A DNA stretch of 64,000 nt, taken from an uncultured bacterium (lineage in GTDB: Bacteria; Cyanobacteriota; Vampirovibrionia; Gastranaerophilales; Gastranaerophilaceae). The translations under genes were made by a program, and so were the position numbers. Location of the stretch: the NCBI GenBank assembly GCA_902760645.1, contig CACWHC010000004.1, positions 1-64,000 on the forward strand. The letters are read 5' to 3'. The notes under the pieces are model-generated. The model searched no databases, was not told the DNA's origin, and was given only the letters and a program-made list of their open reading frames with translations. Positions 54,282-63,769 of the stretch are shown piece by piece (the first letter of the stretch is position 1; each line of letters begins with the position of its first letter).

Positions 54282-56921
54282 ATGAAAATAAGTACAGGCA
54301 AAGTTTTTTTATCAATTAGTGCAGTATTACTCACCATTTTGGCTGTCATATATTTTTTGTTTCTTTTTGCACTACCCGAAATTTGCAATTCAAGAAAAGT
54401 CAGAACTGCTATAGTAAATAAGATTAATGAAACATACGGAATAAACCTGAAAATGTATAATTTTAGGCTTAATACATATCCGAATTTGACATCTGACATA
54501 CATATCGGGGGATTAAGAATTTCTAATAAAGACAGCAAGCCTATATTTACGGGAGAAGAAATTAATGTGACATTTGCCCCTGTAAGACTCATTCCGGAAG
54601 CCATAACCGTTGATTACCTATTTTTTGATAAACCTGCATTTGACGAGCTTAACATCAAACCAAAACCAAAAGCAAAAAAAGAAGCTGAATTTAAACATAT
54701 CCCGTACATTAATCTCCGTAAATCCGATATTGTGCTGTTTGACAATGAAAAACACCAGATAAATGCTTTAATAGAAAAATTAAATTTAATACCTGATAAA
54801 AATAAATTTATGCTTGACACGGATGCAAAATTAGTGTCAAAAAAATGGAATAATAACTATATCAAACTCAAAGGGAACGGCTATCTTATATTCAACCCCA
54901 ATAATCTTTCGGCAGAAAATTACAAAATCTCTGTCGGTGATGCTGATGTGAAAATTTCCGGAGAATTATACAATAAGGAAAAGGGTTCTGATTTCAATAT
55001 AACAGCTGATAATTTATCAATAAAATATATACAAACAGCTTTTCTTGCCACTATGAAATATTTTAAACCAAATGAAAAGAATTTTATAGAGAATTTTTAT
55101 GACTTTAGCGGAAGGGCAGATTTTGATTTAAACATATCAAAAAAAGGAATTACGGGCACTATTCAAGCTCTGAATCTTGCGGCAAAAACGGTTAAATTTT
55201 CTATCCCGGTAATATTTCCTGATGCAAAATTTTATTTCACAGGAAGCGGTATGAATGCGGAGGCAGAAGGCTTATTCGGGAATGAAAAAGTATATTCCGA
55301 TATAAAAGCAGTAGACATGTTTAACAAAACAAGAGTTGTAACAGGACATGTAAAATCCGATTTGGGCAGTAAATTTGCAAAAAAGTATGTCCCGCATGCC
55401 GATATTATAAACAAAATTAAATTATCGTTAAAATATGTCATACAAAATCAAAAACCGCTTGTAGACTATTGGGCAGAAATCCCGATAGGTTCAAATATGC
55501 ATTACAGAGGGTGTGACCTTGGATTATTAAATGAGAAAAGAAGAGTTTATGCCCAAACACTCAAAGACGGGGACAACATGATTCTTCAAACCTATGACTA
55601 TTCCGTTGTAAAGGACAATAGTGCGGATATTATAATTACCGGAAACGGATTATTCAAACGAAAAGATGCCGGCAGCAAATTTCATCTTGATTATATCACA
55701 GGGAAAACAGATGGCGATGCACCGGTTTCACTTACGGGTTCGTTTGGGAAATACGTTAAGGGCGGAACCTTTAACGGTGATTTAAAATATCATCATGATA
55801 AAGGTATAATTACAGGAAGTTTCAATGTAAAAAATACCAATTACAAAGATTTTCACGCTGATTTTGCTTCTGTAACCGCAAACGAAAATATAATGGAAAT
55901 CCGCACCAAAGGTACATATAATAAAGCAAAATTTACAGGATATATTAATCTTGATAATTGGTTTAAAGATAAAGTAACAATACACGATTTGGATTTATAT
56001 CTTGAACAATTCAATCTGACGAAAACCCGTCCTTCAAACAAAAATAATAAAATAAAATTTTCTGAAAAAGCAAAAGATATTGACTGGCTTGTAGAACACG
56101 GAATCATAAAATTGGATAAGATAACATACGAACGTGTGGTTATGGAAAAACTTTATCTTGAAGGGAACTTAAAAAAGAATCTTGTTACCTTCAACATGCC
56201 CGGCATAAAATTTGCTGACGGAAAAGTGTCTGCAAAAGGTACTTTCTTTATCCCGACAAAATCTTCTGACATATATTTTTCGGCTCAAAATATTAATTCA
56301 AACAAAGCTGCCGATATGCTCCTTAACCTGCAAAATCAGGTTAGAGGATATGCAAATGTAAGCACGCATGTAATTGCGGAAAACAAAACCGAAAAAATAT
56401 TTGCACATACCGAATTTAATATAAAAGACGGAGCATTAACCAAACTTGGCGACCGTGAATTTATAATTAATAAAAGTAAAAAACATCCGATAAAACTCTC
56501 TATTCCTAAAATCATACGAATAAATAAAGAACAAATTAAGACCGTGCAATCAGATATTTACGGAACTTTTGACGTACAGGATGAAATAGTAAAGAATATA
56601 AATATCTTCTCGGAACACAAAAATGTTGCCACGTTTTTTGAAGGACAATACAACATGGATACTCAGAATGCGGAATTTTATCTGTGGGGCAAATTCAATA
56701 AAAAGGCCCAAAAAGGAATAAAAGTTCTGTTTTTACCTCTTTCTGTCGTCACAAAAATAATTTTCAGGCCGGAAAAAACTATGGATTTATATAAAGACAA
56801 GATTAACAAAATTCCTGATATAAGCGCCGACAAAAATCAGATAGAAATATTTAATGTCAGGGTTATCGGAAATCCGAATAAAAAATCAAAACGACGGATA
56901 GAATTCAGAAGACTCTATTAG
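54282..56921 (+). CDS. AsmA-like envelope protein
   Basis: 879 residues. One N-terminal membrane helix (about 8-31) anchors a long periplasmic beta-rich body with AsmA/YhdP-like repeats (VRTAIVNKINETYGINLKMYNFRLNTYPNLTSDIHIGGLRI, EINVTFAPVRLIPEAITVDYLFFDKPAF). Such proteins form hydrophobic-groove bridges that carry phospholipid between the two membranes. The C-terminal basic tail (KSKRRIEFRRLY) would lie near the outer membrane. Supports a diderm envelope. Confidence 0.8.
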   Translation: MKISTGKVFLSISAVLLTILAVIYFLFLFALPEICNSRKVRTAIVNKINETYGINLKMYNFRLNTYPNLTSDIHIGGLRISNKDSKPIFTGEEINVTFAPVRLIPEAITVDYLFFDKPAFDELNIKPKPKAKKEAEFKHIPYINLRKSDIVLFDNEKHQINALIEKLNLIPDKNKFMLDTDAKLVSKKWNNNYIKLKGNGYLIFNPNNLSAENYKISVGDADVKISGELYNKEKGSDFNITADNLSIKYIQTAFLATMKYFKPNEKNFIENFYDFSGRADFDLNISKKGITGTIQALNLAAKTVKFSIPVIFPDAKFYFTGSGMNAEAEGLFGNEKVYSDIKAVDMFNKTRVVTGHVKSDLGSKFAKKYVPHADIINKIKLSLKYVIQNQKPLVDYWAEIPIGSNMHYRGCDLGLLNEKRRVYAQTLKDGDNMILQTYDYSVVKDNSADIIITGNGLFKRKDAGSKFHLDYITGKTDGDAPVSLTGSFGKYVKGGTFNGDLKYHHDKGIITGSFNVKNTNYKDFHADFASVTANENIMEIRTKGTYNKAKFTGYINLDNWFKDKVTIHDLDLYLEQFNLTKTRPSNKNNKIKFSEKAKDIDWLVEHGIIKLDKITYERVVMEKLYLEGNLKKNLVTFNMPGIKFADGKVSAKGTFFIPTKSSDIYFSAQNINSNKAADMLLNLQNQVRGYANVSTHVIAENKTEKIFAHTEFNIKDGALTKLGDREFIINKSKKHPIKLSIPKIIRINKEQIKTVQSDIYGTFDVQDEIVKNINIFSEHKNVATFFEGQYNMDTQNAEFYLWGKFNKKAQKGIKVLFLPLSVVTKIIFRPEKTMDLYKDKINKIPDISADKNQIEIFNVRVIGNPNKKSKRRIEFRRLY

Positions 56922-57018
56922 ACACAATATTAAGAATATTTAAGCAAATTTTATAATGAAAGCAATTATTTGCATTCATAATCTTTAAGTGAGTGAGAAA
57001 ACCATTTGGAGAAATAAT

Positions 57019-57990
57019 TTGCAAATTACATTCAGCCCATACCAAATTCAAAACAATAATAACAGAAAAACCGTTAATTTTAGCGGTTATTTGGGCAACG
57101 AATCAGTAAAAGTCATGGGGGAATATGTCAGACTAAGACATGAAACAGCTTTTTTAAGAGAACTGGAAACATTAGAATATATTAAACAGTATTTATTAGA
57201 AAATTTTCCTGAAATACCTGTTAAAAACATCCTGATAGGAGCCTGTTCTACGGGTGAAGAAGCATTATCAATGAAAATGGTAATGAACAAAGTTCCTTCA
57301 AGAATAACTGCGTTTGACCTTGGCAAAAAAGCAATAAACAGAGCCAAAAAAGGATATTACTCAATATCCGAACCCAGATACGAAGACGATAAAAAATATG
57401 TGGAAGACTGGGGCTTATCAGCATATAATGACAAATTTTTGGCGTTTAAAAATCCGAAAGACATGACTCAAAAAGAAAAAACATATTACAAAGCTTTTAA
57501 TAAAATATTCAAAGAAATAAATACCGAAGACGGTAAAAACAAATTTCTCAATCGGATTAGAGTATTTTTCAAGAGTTTCGGGGAATTTCACATGATTGAT
57601 GTACGCACCAAATATTTTAAACTCAAAGACCTCAGGAAATTAAATTGTGAATACATTGAAGGTGATATCAGAAACCTTGACGAAATTACAAAAGGCAGAA
57701 AATATCAAGCCTTTACGTTCCGAAATGCTTTCTATCATCTTATTACCACAAATGATGATTACAGAACACCGCTTGGAGAACACCATACAAGGAAAATTCT
57801 GGCGGAAATTTTACCGAAGATTAATAAGAGTCTTGATATGAAAGGTTTGTTTGCAATTGGGAAAAAAGAAGACGAACAGATTTGCGATGTGCTTCTTTTG
57901 ACAAAAATGCTTAAAGAATATGGTTTTAAAGAAGCAAAACACTTTGATAATCCTTATTGCTATATTTGGAAAAAAGTTAAAGAGTGCTAA
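57019..57990 (+). CDS. CheR-type methyltransferase-like protein
   Basis: 323 residues from TTG 57019, chosen because GGAG lies 7 nt upstream and the product then begins QITFSPYQIQNNNNRK and reaches NFSG at about 22-25, matching the shared N-terminal signature; a GTG at 56989 is the alternative. SAM motif ILIGACSTGEEALSMKM is the CheR/chemotaxis methyltransferase signature, and the AITAFDLGKKAINRAKKGYYS region follows. An insertion of about 60 residues separates this from EYIEGDIRNL and FRNAFYHL. No chemotaxis genes are nearby. Confidence 0.75.
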   Translation: MQITFSPYQIQNNNNRKTVNFSGYLGNESVKVMGEYVRLRHETAFLRELETLEYIKQYLLENFPEIPVKNILIGACSTGEEALSMKMVMNKVPSRITAFDLGKKAINRAKKGYYSISEPRYEDDKKYVEDWGLSAYNDKFLAFKNPKDMTQKEKTYYKAFNKIFKEINTEDGKNKFLNRIRVFFKSFGEFHMIDVRTKYFKLKDLRKLNCEYIEGDIRNLDEITKGRKYQAFTFRNAFYHLITTNDDYRTPLGEHHTRKILAEILPKINKSLDMKGLFAIGKKEDEQICDVLLLTKMLKEYGFKEAKHFDNPYCYIWKKVKEC

Positions 57991-58055
57991 AAATAAAATT
58001 CCGCTTTACACATAAGCTGATATGATTTATTATTATATTCAAAGGTTGGATTAAT

Positions 58056-58919
58056 ATGTCGGACAAATATTTTTGGCAGCTGATTTTTATAAAATACACG
58101 CAGGATAATAAAAGAGTGTTTTATCCTAACTTCTTTTCCAACGGATATTTTATAACTTCAGAAGAACAAATGATTAATTACAGAAAATACGGCAATAAAT
58201 TCTTTATCGTATGCTTATTTTTATTATATCTAATGTTTAAGCTGAAACTGATTAAATTACTTCTCAAACTGCATTTGGTTAATTTCTGGTATCTCCTGAT
58301 TATACTCGGAATAATTATTTTGGCGGGAATAATATACAATATAGCAGTTGAAAAAATCATCTTCAGATATTCTCCGAAAATCGAAGAAAAATTTTGGGAA
58401 AACAATAAAGAAAATACTGAATTTATACTCCAAACAGCAGGAAGTTTTATATTGTTTATTGGGTTATTGGCAGGATTCATATACCTTTGTTTAAAACTCA
58501 TAACCCAGTGGTATTTATTTATTGCCGCAATAATAGGAATAGTTATTATATGCTGGCTGTACGACAAAAATCAAAAAGGACGCATAAATGAATATGTTTC
58601 AACTCTTGAATATACCGCATTGTCCTCATATTCAAAGGAAGCCATACAAAAACTTTCCCAAGATAATTTTTCGGAAAAATCTAACCCCTATAAAATTATT
58701 GAAAACGCAGAAGCATACATGCCTGATTTACTTGCGTACTTTATCAGAAATTATAACTATACATATGAAAATGAAATAAAAAATATTGATAAATATATAA
58801 GTGAATTAAAAATTTTCAATGAAAGTTTATACGAAAAAGATATTCCTGAGGATGAACATCTGAAAATTATTGAAGAAGAATTTTTACCGAATTTTGAATG
58901 TATAAATGCACAGGAATAA
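58056..58919 (+). CDS. Unknown membrane protein
   Basis: 287 residues, family not recognised. Four hydrophobic segments (about 47-64, 73-95, 125-145, 149-168) with a polar N-terminal 45 residues and a charged, helical C-terminal third (170-287). It ends at the very base before the convergent HExxH gene. GGTTGG before the ATG is a weak ribosome site. Confidence 0.65.
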   Translation: MSDKYFWQLIFIKYTQDNKRVFYPNFFSNGYFITSEEQMINYRKYGNKFFIVCLFLLYLMFKLKLIKLLLKLHLVNFWYLLIILGIIILAGIIYNIAVEKIIFRYSPKIEEKFWENNKENTEFILQTAGSFILFIGLLAGFIYLCLKLITQWYLFIAAIIGIVIICWLYDKNQKGRINEYVSTLEYTALSSYSKEAIQKLSQDNFSEKSNPYKIIENAEAYMPDLLAYFIRNYNYTYENEIKNIDKYISELKIFNESLYEKDIPEDEHLKIIEEEFLPNFECINAQE

Positions 58920-59996
58920 TTATCTGTTAAATATTCTCATAAACCACGATTGATTTTCTTTGTAAGCTTCTTTTTCCAGTACGTTATTTCTGTATGACCC
59001 GAAAGGATTAAACGCATTCAAAGGACTTACATCAGAATAATTTATTATTGCATCAAAATACTGATTAGCTTTTTCTTCTTCTTCAGGAGTTAATGCACCT
59101 TTTTCCGCAATTAATTTTTCATAATGCGACATATCCGTAACAACAGGGATATCATTATAAGTAGCATTTTCATTATTCAAAAGTATATGCACGGCTTTAA
59201 TATACTCTTTAAAATTCATTTCAGCACCCGAAAGGGAAATATTAACATTATCATATTTTCCTGTCGTATCATTCACAGCAATATTGTATATATCTTCAAA
59301 TTCTTTGACTGTCTGAGGAGATTGTTTTGCACGCTTTACCGTACCAATAACAGAAGCATAATTGAGTTTTTTAATACCGTCTTTAGAACGTGCTACCAGT
59401 TCAAACTGACGGGCATGCACCAATTCATGCCGTAATAACCCGTCTAATCTTGTATTAAAAATAGGGTCATTAATTAAATTCTTGTTAACAAAAACTTTGC
59501 CGCTTACACTGTTACAGTATGCACCCTTATAAGTTGAACGGAATGTTTTTTCATCCAACTCAGAAGATGTTTTTGTGTTAATCTTATCAAATTTTTGTTT
59601 TAATGATGCAAAATTTTTATCGGTGTTAGAATTAAAATAATATTGTAATCCCTGCAGCAAACCAAGTCCTGAAGCAGAATACAAAACCATATTTCTCAAA
59701 AAATGTTTTCGCAATTTGTTTAATGATTGCATCTGACCGTCTAATTTAAAACGTCTGCTGCGAATCATAGTCAATGATTCATACAATAAAGGCAATGACA
59801 AACCTGCAAAAATTGCAGTAGGCGACCAAAAATACTTTGAAAAGAATCCGCCTTTTCTCTCCTTCTCGGCAATTGCATTAACACCGGAAATAAACTCATC
59901 GGCAGCATTAGGCACAGCAACTTGCGGCTCATTACCGCAAAATTTCGTATTATTACGGATATATTCCGGATTTTTACCTGTTATTCTGCTAATCAT
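58920..59996 (-). CDS. Membrane protein with HExxH metallopeptidase-like motif
   Basis: 358 residues. Starts MISRITGKNPEYIRNNTKFCG, the shared Asn-rich/FxG N-terminus. Two hydrophobic segments (about 58-76 and 103-120), then RLDGLLRHELVHARQFELV with His190, Glu191 and His194: a zinc-binding HExxH. A third zinc ligand is not obvious; Glu or His further on could serve. Could be a peptidase acting at the envelope, or a degenerate one. Tail to tail with the unknown membrane protein (no gap). Confidence 0.68.
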   Translation of the reverse strand: MISRITGKNPEYIRNNTKFCGNEPQVAVPNAADEFISGVNAIAEKERKGGFFSKYFWSPTAIFAGLSLPLLYESLTMIRSRRFKLDGQMQSLNKLRKHFLRNMVLYSASGLGLLQGLQYYFNSNTDKNFASLKQKFDKINTKTSSELDEKTFRSTYKGAYCNSVSGKVFVNKNLINDPIFNTRLDGLLRHELVHARQFELVARSKDGIKKLNYASVIGTVKRAKQSPQTVKEFEDIYNIAVNDTTGKYDNVNISLSGAEMNFKEYIKAVHILLNNENATYNDIPVVTDMSHYEKLIAEKGALTPEEEEKANQYFDAIINYSDVSPLNAFNPFGSYRNNVLEKEAYKENQSWFMRIFNR

Positions 59997-60081
59997 ACAA
60001 CACTGCCTATATACATATAAAAACGAAATATAAAAATTATTGCTATTATTATAGATTAAAAGTTAAAATTAATACACATGC

Positions 60082-60118
60082 AAAAAACGGGAAATCAGAT
60101 TTTTGTTTCCCGTTTTTT
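60082..60118. terminator. Terminator of the third pseudopilin gene
   Basis: Inverted repeat AAAAAACGGGAAA ... TTTCCCGTTTTTT between the pseudopilin stop and the start of the HExxH gene (both minus), with T-run on either strand. Confidence 0.8.
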
Positions 60119-60137
60119 GTATGTCTGTTTTACTGTT

Positions 60138-60821
60138 CTACCAAGGGTAATCTTTTGGAATATTCCACCCGTTACAGAATATATATGCACCACAAATATG
60201 ACCTGCCGCTGTAGCAGTCTTATTACAACCGTTTGATGCACTGTTTTTTAAGCCAACACAACCACCTGTCAAACCATCAACGGCAGATATACCCTCAAAC
60301 CCAAGTTTCTTATTATTAGTCCATAACCTCATATTGAAAACATCTTTTCCTCCTACATTTGGATTTTTCTTTCCGTTAATATCAACTCTAATTTGAATTG
60401 ATTTTGGATAACTACCGGAAGCCGGATTATTCCTGATACAATACTGCATACCGTCTGTCGTAAGAATACAATTATATATATCATTGGAGTAGCCGTCTGC
60501 ACCATTCATATGCTTATACACAATTTTACAATTATTATCCGATTCACTTACTCCACAGTTTTCCGCAACATTAAGATACGGGATAAAATAGGTGTTTACA
60601 AAATCTGCAACGGGCAAATCATAATCCCATGTATCGACATCTTCATAATCAACTTTTGCCCTGTCAATAGCCTGAGACATTGAAGTATAGGCTTTTTTTA
60701 ATGCCGTAAGCATTTGCTGTTTTTGATGATTTTGTATAAGAGTCGGCAATGTCATTGCCGCAACAACACCAATAATACCAAGGGTAATCAGAACCTCAGC
60801 GAGAGTGAATGCTTTTTTCAT
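60138..60821 (-). CDS. Type IV pseudopilin-like protein
   Basis: 227 residues. Very short leader MKK then AFTLAEVLITLGIIGVVAAMTLPTL, prepilin-peptidase type, again with Ala before the cut. Several Cys residues, including NCGVSESDNNC and CVGLKNSASNGC, suggest disulfides. C-terminus CGAYIFCNGWNIPKDYPW parallels the pseudopilin at 9114. AGGAGG (reverse of cctccgaa) is not perfect but GGAGG lies near the start. Divergent from an XRE gene across a 37-bp palindrome. Confidence 0.9.
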   Translation of the reverse strand: MKKAFTLAEVLITLGIIGVVAAMTLPTLIQNHQKQQMLTALKKAYTSMSQAIDRAKVDYEDVDTWDYDLPVADFVNTYFIPYLNVAENCGVSESDNNCKIVYKHMNGADGYSNDIYNCILTTDGMQYCIRNNPASGSYPKSIQIRVDINGKKNPNVGGKDVFNMRLWTNNKKLGFEGISAVDGLTGGCVGLKNSASNGCNKTATAAGHICGAYIFCNGWNIPKDYPW

Positions 60822-60875
60822 AAAACCTCCGAAATATTTTATATATATTATTATTTACTATTTCAAGTCTTTTGT

Positions 60876-60912
60876 CAATATATAATACTACATTATGTAG
60901 TATTATATATTG
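60876..60912. promoter_or_regulatory. Large palindrome between pseudopilin and XRE genes
   Basis: Perfect inverted repeat with 18-bp arms around a single central T: CAATATATAATACTACAT / ATGTAGTATTATATATTG. A second, weaker GAGTAATATAATACTC lies at 60920-60935. Both are placed for control of the two divergent genes by the XRE protein. Confidence 0.65.
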
Positions 60913-60947
60913 TTTATAGAGTAATATAATACTCTTATCATGAATAT

Positions 60948-61169
60948 ATGAACGATAAAGAATTATTTGACCGCATAGCATTTAACATAAAAGTAGAGCG
61001 AACAATAAAACGACTAACTCAGGCAAAGTTAGCTGAATTAATAGATGTTCATGAAAAATATATCGGAGTAATTGAAGCCGGCAAACAAAATATCACTCTT
61101 AAAACATTAAATAAAATTGCAAATGCCCTAAACATTGATATTAGTAAACTTTTGGAAAAAAGAGATTAA
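60948..61169 (+). CDS. XRE-family helix-turn-helix regulator
   Basis: 73 residues: essentially an HTH_3 domain, VERTIKRLTQAKLAELIDVHEKYIGVIEAGKQNITLKTLNKIANALNIDISKLL. Divergent from the pseudopilin at 60138, as in the 8.8-9.9 kb locus. Likely binds the palindromes in the intervening 126 bp. Confidence 0.88.
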   Translation: MNDKELFDRIAFNIKVERTIKRLTQAKLAELIDVHEKYIGVIEAGKQNITLKTLNKIANALNIDISKLLEKRD

Positions 61170-61232
61170 GAAACATTTTACTTGTTCGTGCTATGATAGT
61201 CTTGTAATAATGGTTAAATTAAGGAGAAAGAC

Positions 61233-61463
61233 ATGGCTGATGCAAAAATTTTAGCAACAATTGAGAGAAGCGAAACAGAACAATTACAAATTTCTTTAAG
61301 CGAATACAAAGGTACAAGCTATTTGAATATGAGAATATTTTTTACAAATGACGGCGGTGCAACCTGGATTCCGACCAAAAAAGGTGTAACTTTTACCGCT
61401 GACCAGCTTGACATTTTAACCGAAGCTATTGAAGAAGCTAAACAGGAATTCATGGCTGAATAA
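61233..61463 (+). CDS. PC4/p15-like ssDNA-binding protein
   Basis: 76 residues. Resembles the transcriptional coactivator p15 (PC4) fold: LNMRIFFTNDGGATWIPTKKGVTFTADQLDILTEAIEEAKQEF. Small PC4-like proteins in bacteria bind single-stranded DNA as dimers. AAGGAGAAAG gives a strong ribosome site. It lies 11 bp before priA, so the two may be co-expressed, which would suit a replication-restart or recombination role. Confidence 0.78.
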   Translation: MADAKILATIERSETEQLQISLSEYKGTSYLNMRIFFTNDGGATWIPTKKGVTFTADQLDILTEAIEEAKQEFMAE

Positions 61464-61474
61464 TATTTAAGCTT

Positions 61475-63769
61475 ATGCAAAACAGTCAATTATTTGATAC
61501 ATCCGAATTTGCACAAAAAACTTCACCAAAATATGCTCTTGCTCTGGTGAATATAACGGGACTTGGTGTAAAAACTTTCAGTTATTTAATCCCTGATGAT
61601 ATGAAAGGTAAAATCCAAATAGGACAAGCTATATTGGTACCTTTCGGACGTCAGGGACTGATTAATGCTTTTTGTGTCGGGTTTTCCGACTATTTACCCC
61701 CTGAAATAAAAGCGAAAAAAATCAACAGAATACTGGACGAAAAGCCGTTATTTTCGATAGATTATCTGAAACTTCTTGAATGGGTGGCAAATTACTATTG
61801 CTGCGATTTGGTAACTGTGTTAAATGCGGCTATCCCTATGAAATTAATAGAAAAAAATTCCAAAACAGAACAACTTATTGAATTTATAACATATGACGGA
61901 GCAACAAAACGCCAAAAAGAAATTCTTGAACAGCTCAAAAAAATGGGGAAACCTCCGCTTATTACATTTGAAAAAATAGTCAAAACAACAAGAGCCACAA
62001 TTAAAAAACTTGAAACACTCGGCTGTATAAAGCTTACCGAAGAAGAAATTTACAGGAATCCGTTAGATATTCTGCAAATAAACGAAACAGAACCGCTCAG
62101 CGAACTTGAAGCGGAACAACTGACCGCTTACGAAGGAATTAAAAAATCCATTGATAATTATTATAAAAGGAAAGAAACATTATCCGAAAACGAAGTTCTG
62201 CCTCCGTTATCAATTTTATTGCACGGAGTTACCGCTTCAGGGAAAACGGAAGTTTATTTTAAACTGATTGATGATTGTATAAAATCAGGCAAAAATGTTT
62301 TATTTTTAGTGCCTGAAATTGCTCTTGCTTCCCAATTAACCAAAAGATTGGCAAAAAAGTTCGGCACACGGGATGTTGCAATATGGCACAGCAGTATATC
62401 GGAAGGTGAAAGATACGATGTATGGCAAAGGTTGTACAATAATGATATTAAAATTCTTGCAGGTGCAAGGTCTGCCGTATTTGCACCACTACAAAACATT
62501 GGTTTAATTGTGATTGACGAAGAACACGAAGGGGCATACAAGCAAACAAATCCTGCTCCAAGATATGATGCAAGAATTGTCGCCCAAAAATTATCAGAAT
62601 TTCACAACTGTCCGCTTATATCAGGTTCTGCAACCCCTGATATTTCAATGTACTATAAAGCCTTAAATGCTGGCAGTCTGTTTGAGATGAAGCATCGATA
62701 CAAAAATGCCCCGATTGCACCTGTTACTGTAATAAATATGCAGGAGCATGGCAAAGCCGCATATAAAAGCATTATCTCTAAACCTTTGCAAACTGCAATA
62801 GAAGAAACTCTCGATAAAAAACAGCAGGTAATTTTGCTGATAAACAGGCGTGGATTTTCTACCTACACTCAATGTAAAGCATGCGGACATGTAATAGAAT
62901 GCCCGAATTGTGCCATTCCTATGATATGGCATTCAAAAGACCAGATGCTGAAGTGCCATTACTGTAATCATAGTGAATACTTCCCCGATTTTTGCCCCGA
63001 ATGCGGTTCTGATGCATTAAGAAACAGCGGAACAGGCACTCAGAAAATTGAACAGTACGTTCAGGAGCTATTTGCAGACTATAAAGTCGAAAGAATTGAC
63101 AGCGACGTACTTGTCAGAAAAGGGGAACACATAAGACTTTTAGAACGTTTTCAAAACGGGGACATAGATATTTTAGTCGGCACACAAATGATTGCAAAAG
63201 GACTTGATAACCCTAATGTTACGCTTGTTGGCGTAATATCGGCAGATGCAAGTTTTAATCTGCCTGATTTCCGTTCTTCCGAAAGAGGATTTCAACTGCT
63301 TACACAGGTTGCAGGGCGTGCAGGCAGAGGTGAATTTACGGGCAGAGTATTTTTCCAGACATATAATCCTGAGTTTTATGCACTTGAAAGTGCAAAATCA
63401 CAAAATTACAGAGAATTTTATGATAAAGAAATCATATCCCGTGAAGAATTTGATTATCCGCCATACAGCAAAATTGTACGGCTCATTATCAGTTCAGCAA
63501 ACAATTTCCGTGCGGAAAAAGCCGCAAATGAAATTGCTTTAAGCCTGTGTACGATTATTGAAAAATACGGTGTATCCGAAAGACTTGAAGTTCTTGGCCC
63601 GACTCCATGTGTAATAGAAAGAATAAACGGTCAGTACAGATTTCAAATACTTATCAAAAACAAACTTGATAACAAAGGTCATCAGTTTATTTCAAGTTTT
63701 ATCGGTAAAATTACTATGCCAAAAGACGTAAAACTTGCGGTAGATGTAGACCCTTTAGATATTTTGTAA
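61475..63769 (+). CDS. priA: Primosomal protein N' (replication restart helicase PriA)
   Basis: 764 residues. N-terminal 3'-DNA-binding domain (FSYLIPDDMKGKIQIGQAILVPFGRQ), helicase motifs: Walker A GVTASGKTE, DEEH (IDEEHEGAYKQ), SGSATPD; the cysteine zinc module CKACGHVIECPNC, CHYCNH, CPECGS; and LVGTQMIAKGLDNPNVTLVG with QVAGRAGR. It reloads the replisome at collapsed forks. No unusual features. Its end overlaps the convergent histidine kinase by 15 bp. Confidence 0.96.
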   Translation: MQNSQLFDTSEFAQKTSPKYALALVNITGLGVKTFSYLIPDDMKGKIQIGQAILVPFGRQGLINAFCVGFSDYLPPEIKAKKINRILDEKPLFSIDYLKLLEWVANYYCCDLVTVLNAAIPMKLIEKNSKTEQLIEFITYDGATKRQKEILEQLKKMGKPPLITFEKIVKTTRATIKKLETLGCIKLTEEEIYRNPLDILQINETEPLSELEAEQLTAYEGIKKSIDNYYKRKETLSENEVLPPLSILLHGVTASGKTEVYFKLIDDCIKSGKNVLFLVPEIALASQLTKRLAKKFGTRDVAIWHSSISEGERYDVWQRLYNNDIKILAGARSAVFAPLQNIGLIVIDEEHEGAYKQTNPAPRYDARIVAQKLSEFHNCPLISGSATPDISMYYKALNAGSLFEMKHRYKNAPIAPVTVINMQEHGKAAYKSIISKPLQTAIEETLDKKQQVILLINRRGFSTYTQCKACGHVIECPNCAIPMIWHSKDQMLKCHYCNHSEYFPDFCPECGSDALRNSGTGTQKIEQYVQELFADYKVERIDSDVLVRKGEHIRLLERFQNGDIDILVGTQMIAKGLDNPNVTLVGVISADASFNLPDFRSSERGFQLLTQVAGRAGRGEFTGRVFFQTYNPEFYALESAKSQNYREFYDKEIISREEFDYPPYSKIVRLIISSANNFRAEKAANEIALSLCTIIEKYGVSERLEVLGPTPCVIERINGQYRFQILIKNKLDNKGHQFISSFIGKITMPKDVKLAVDVDPLDIL

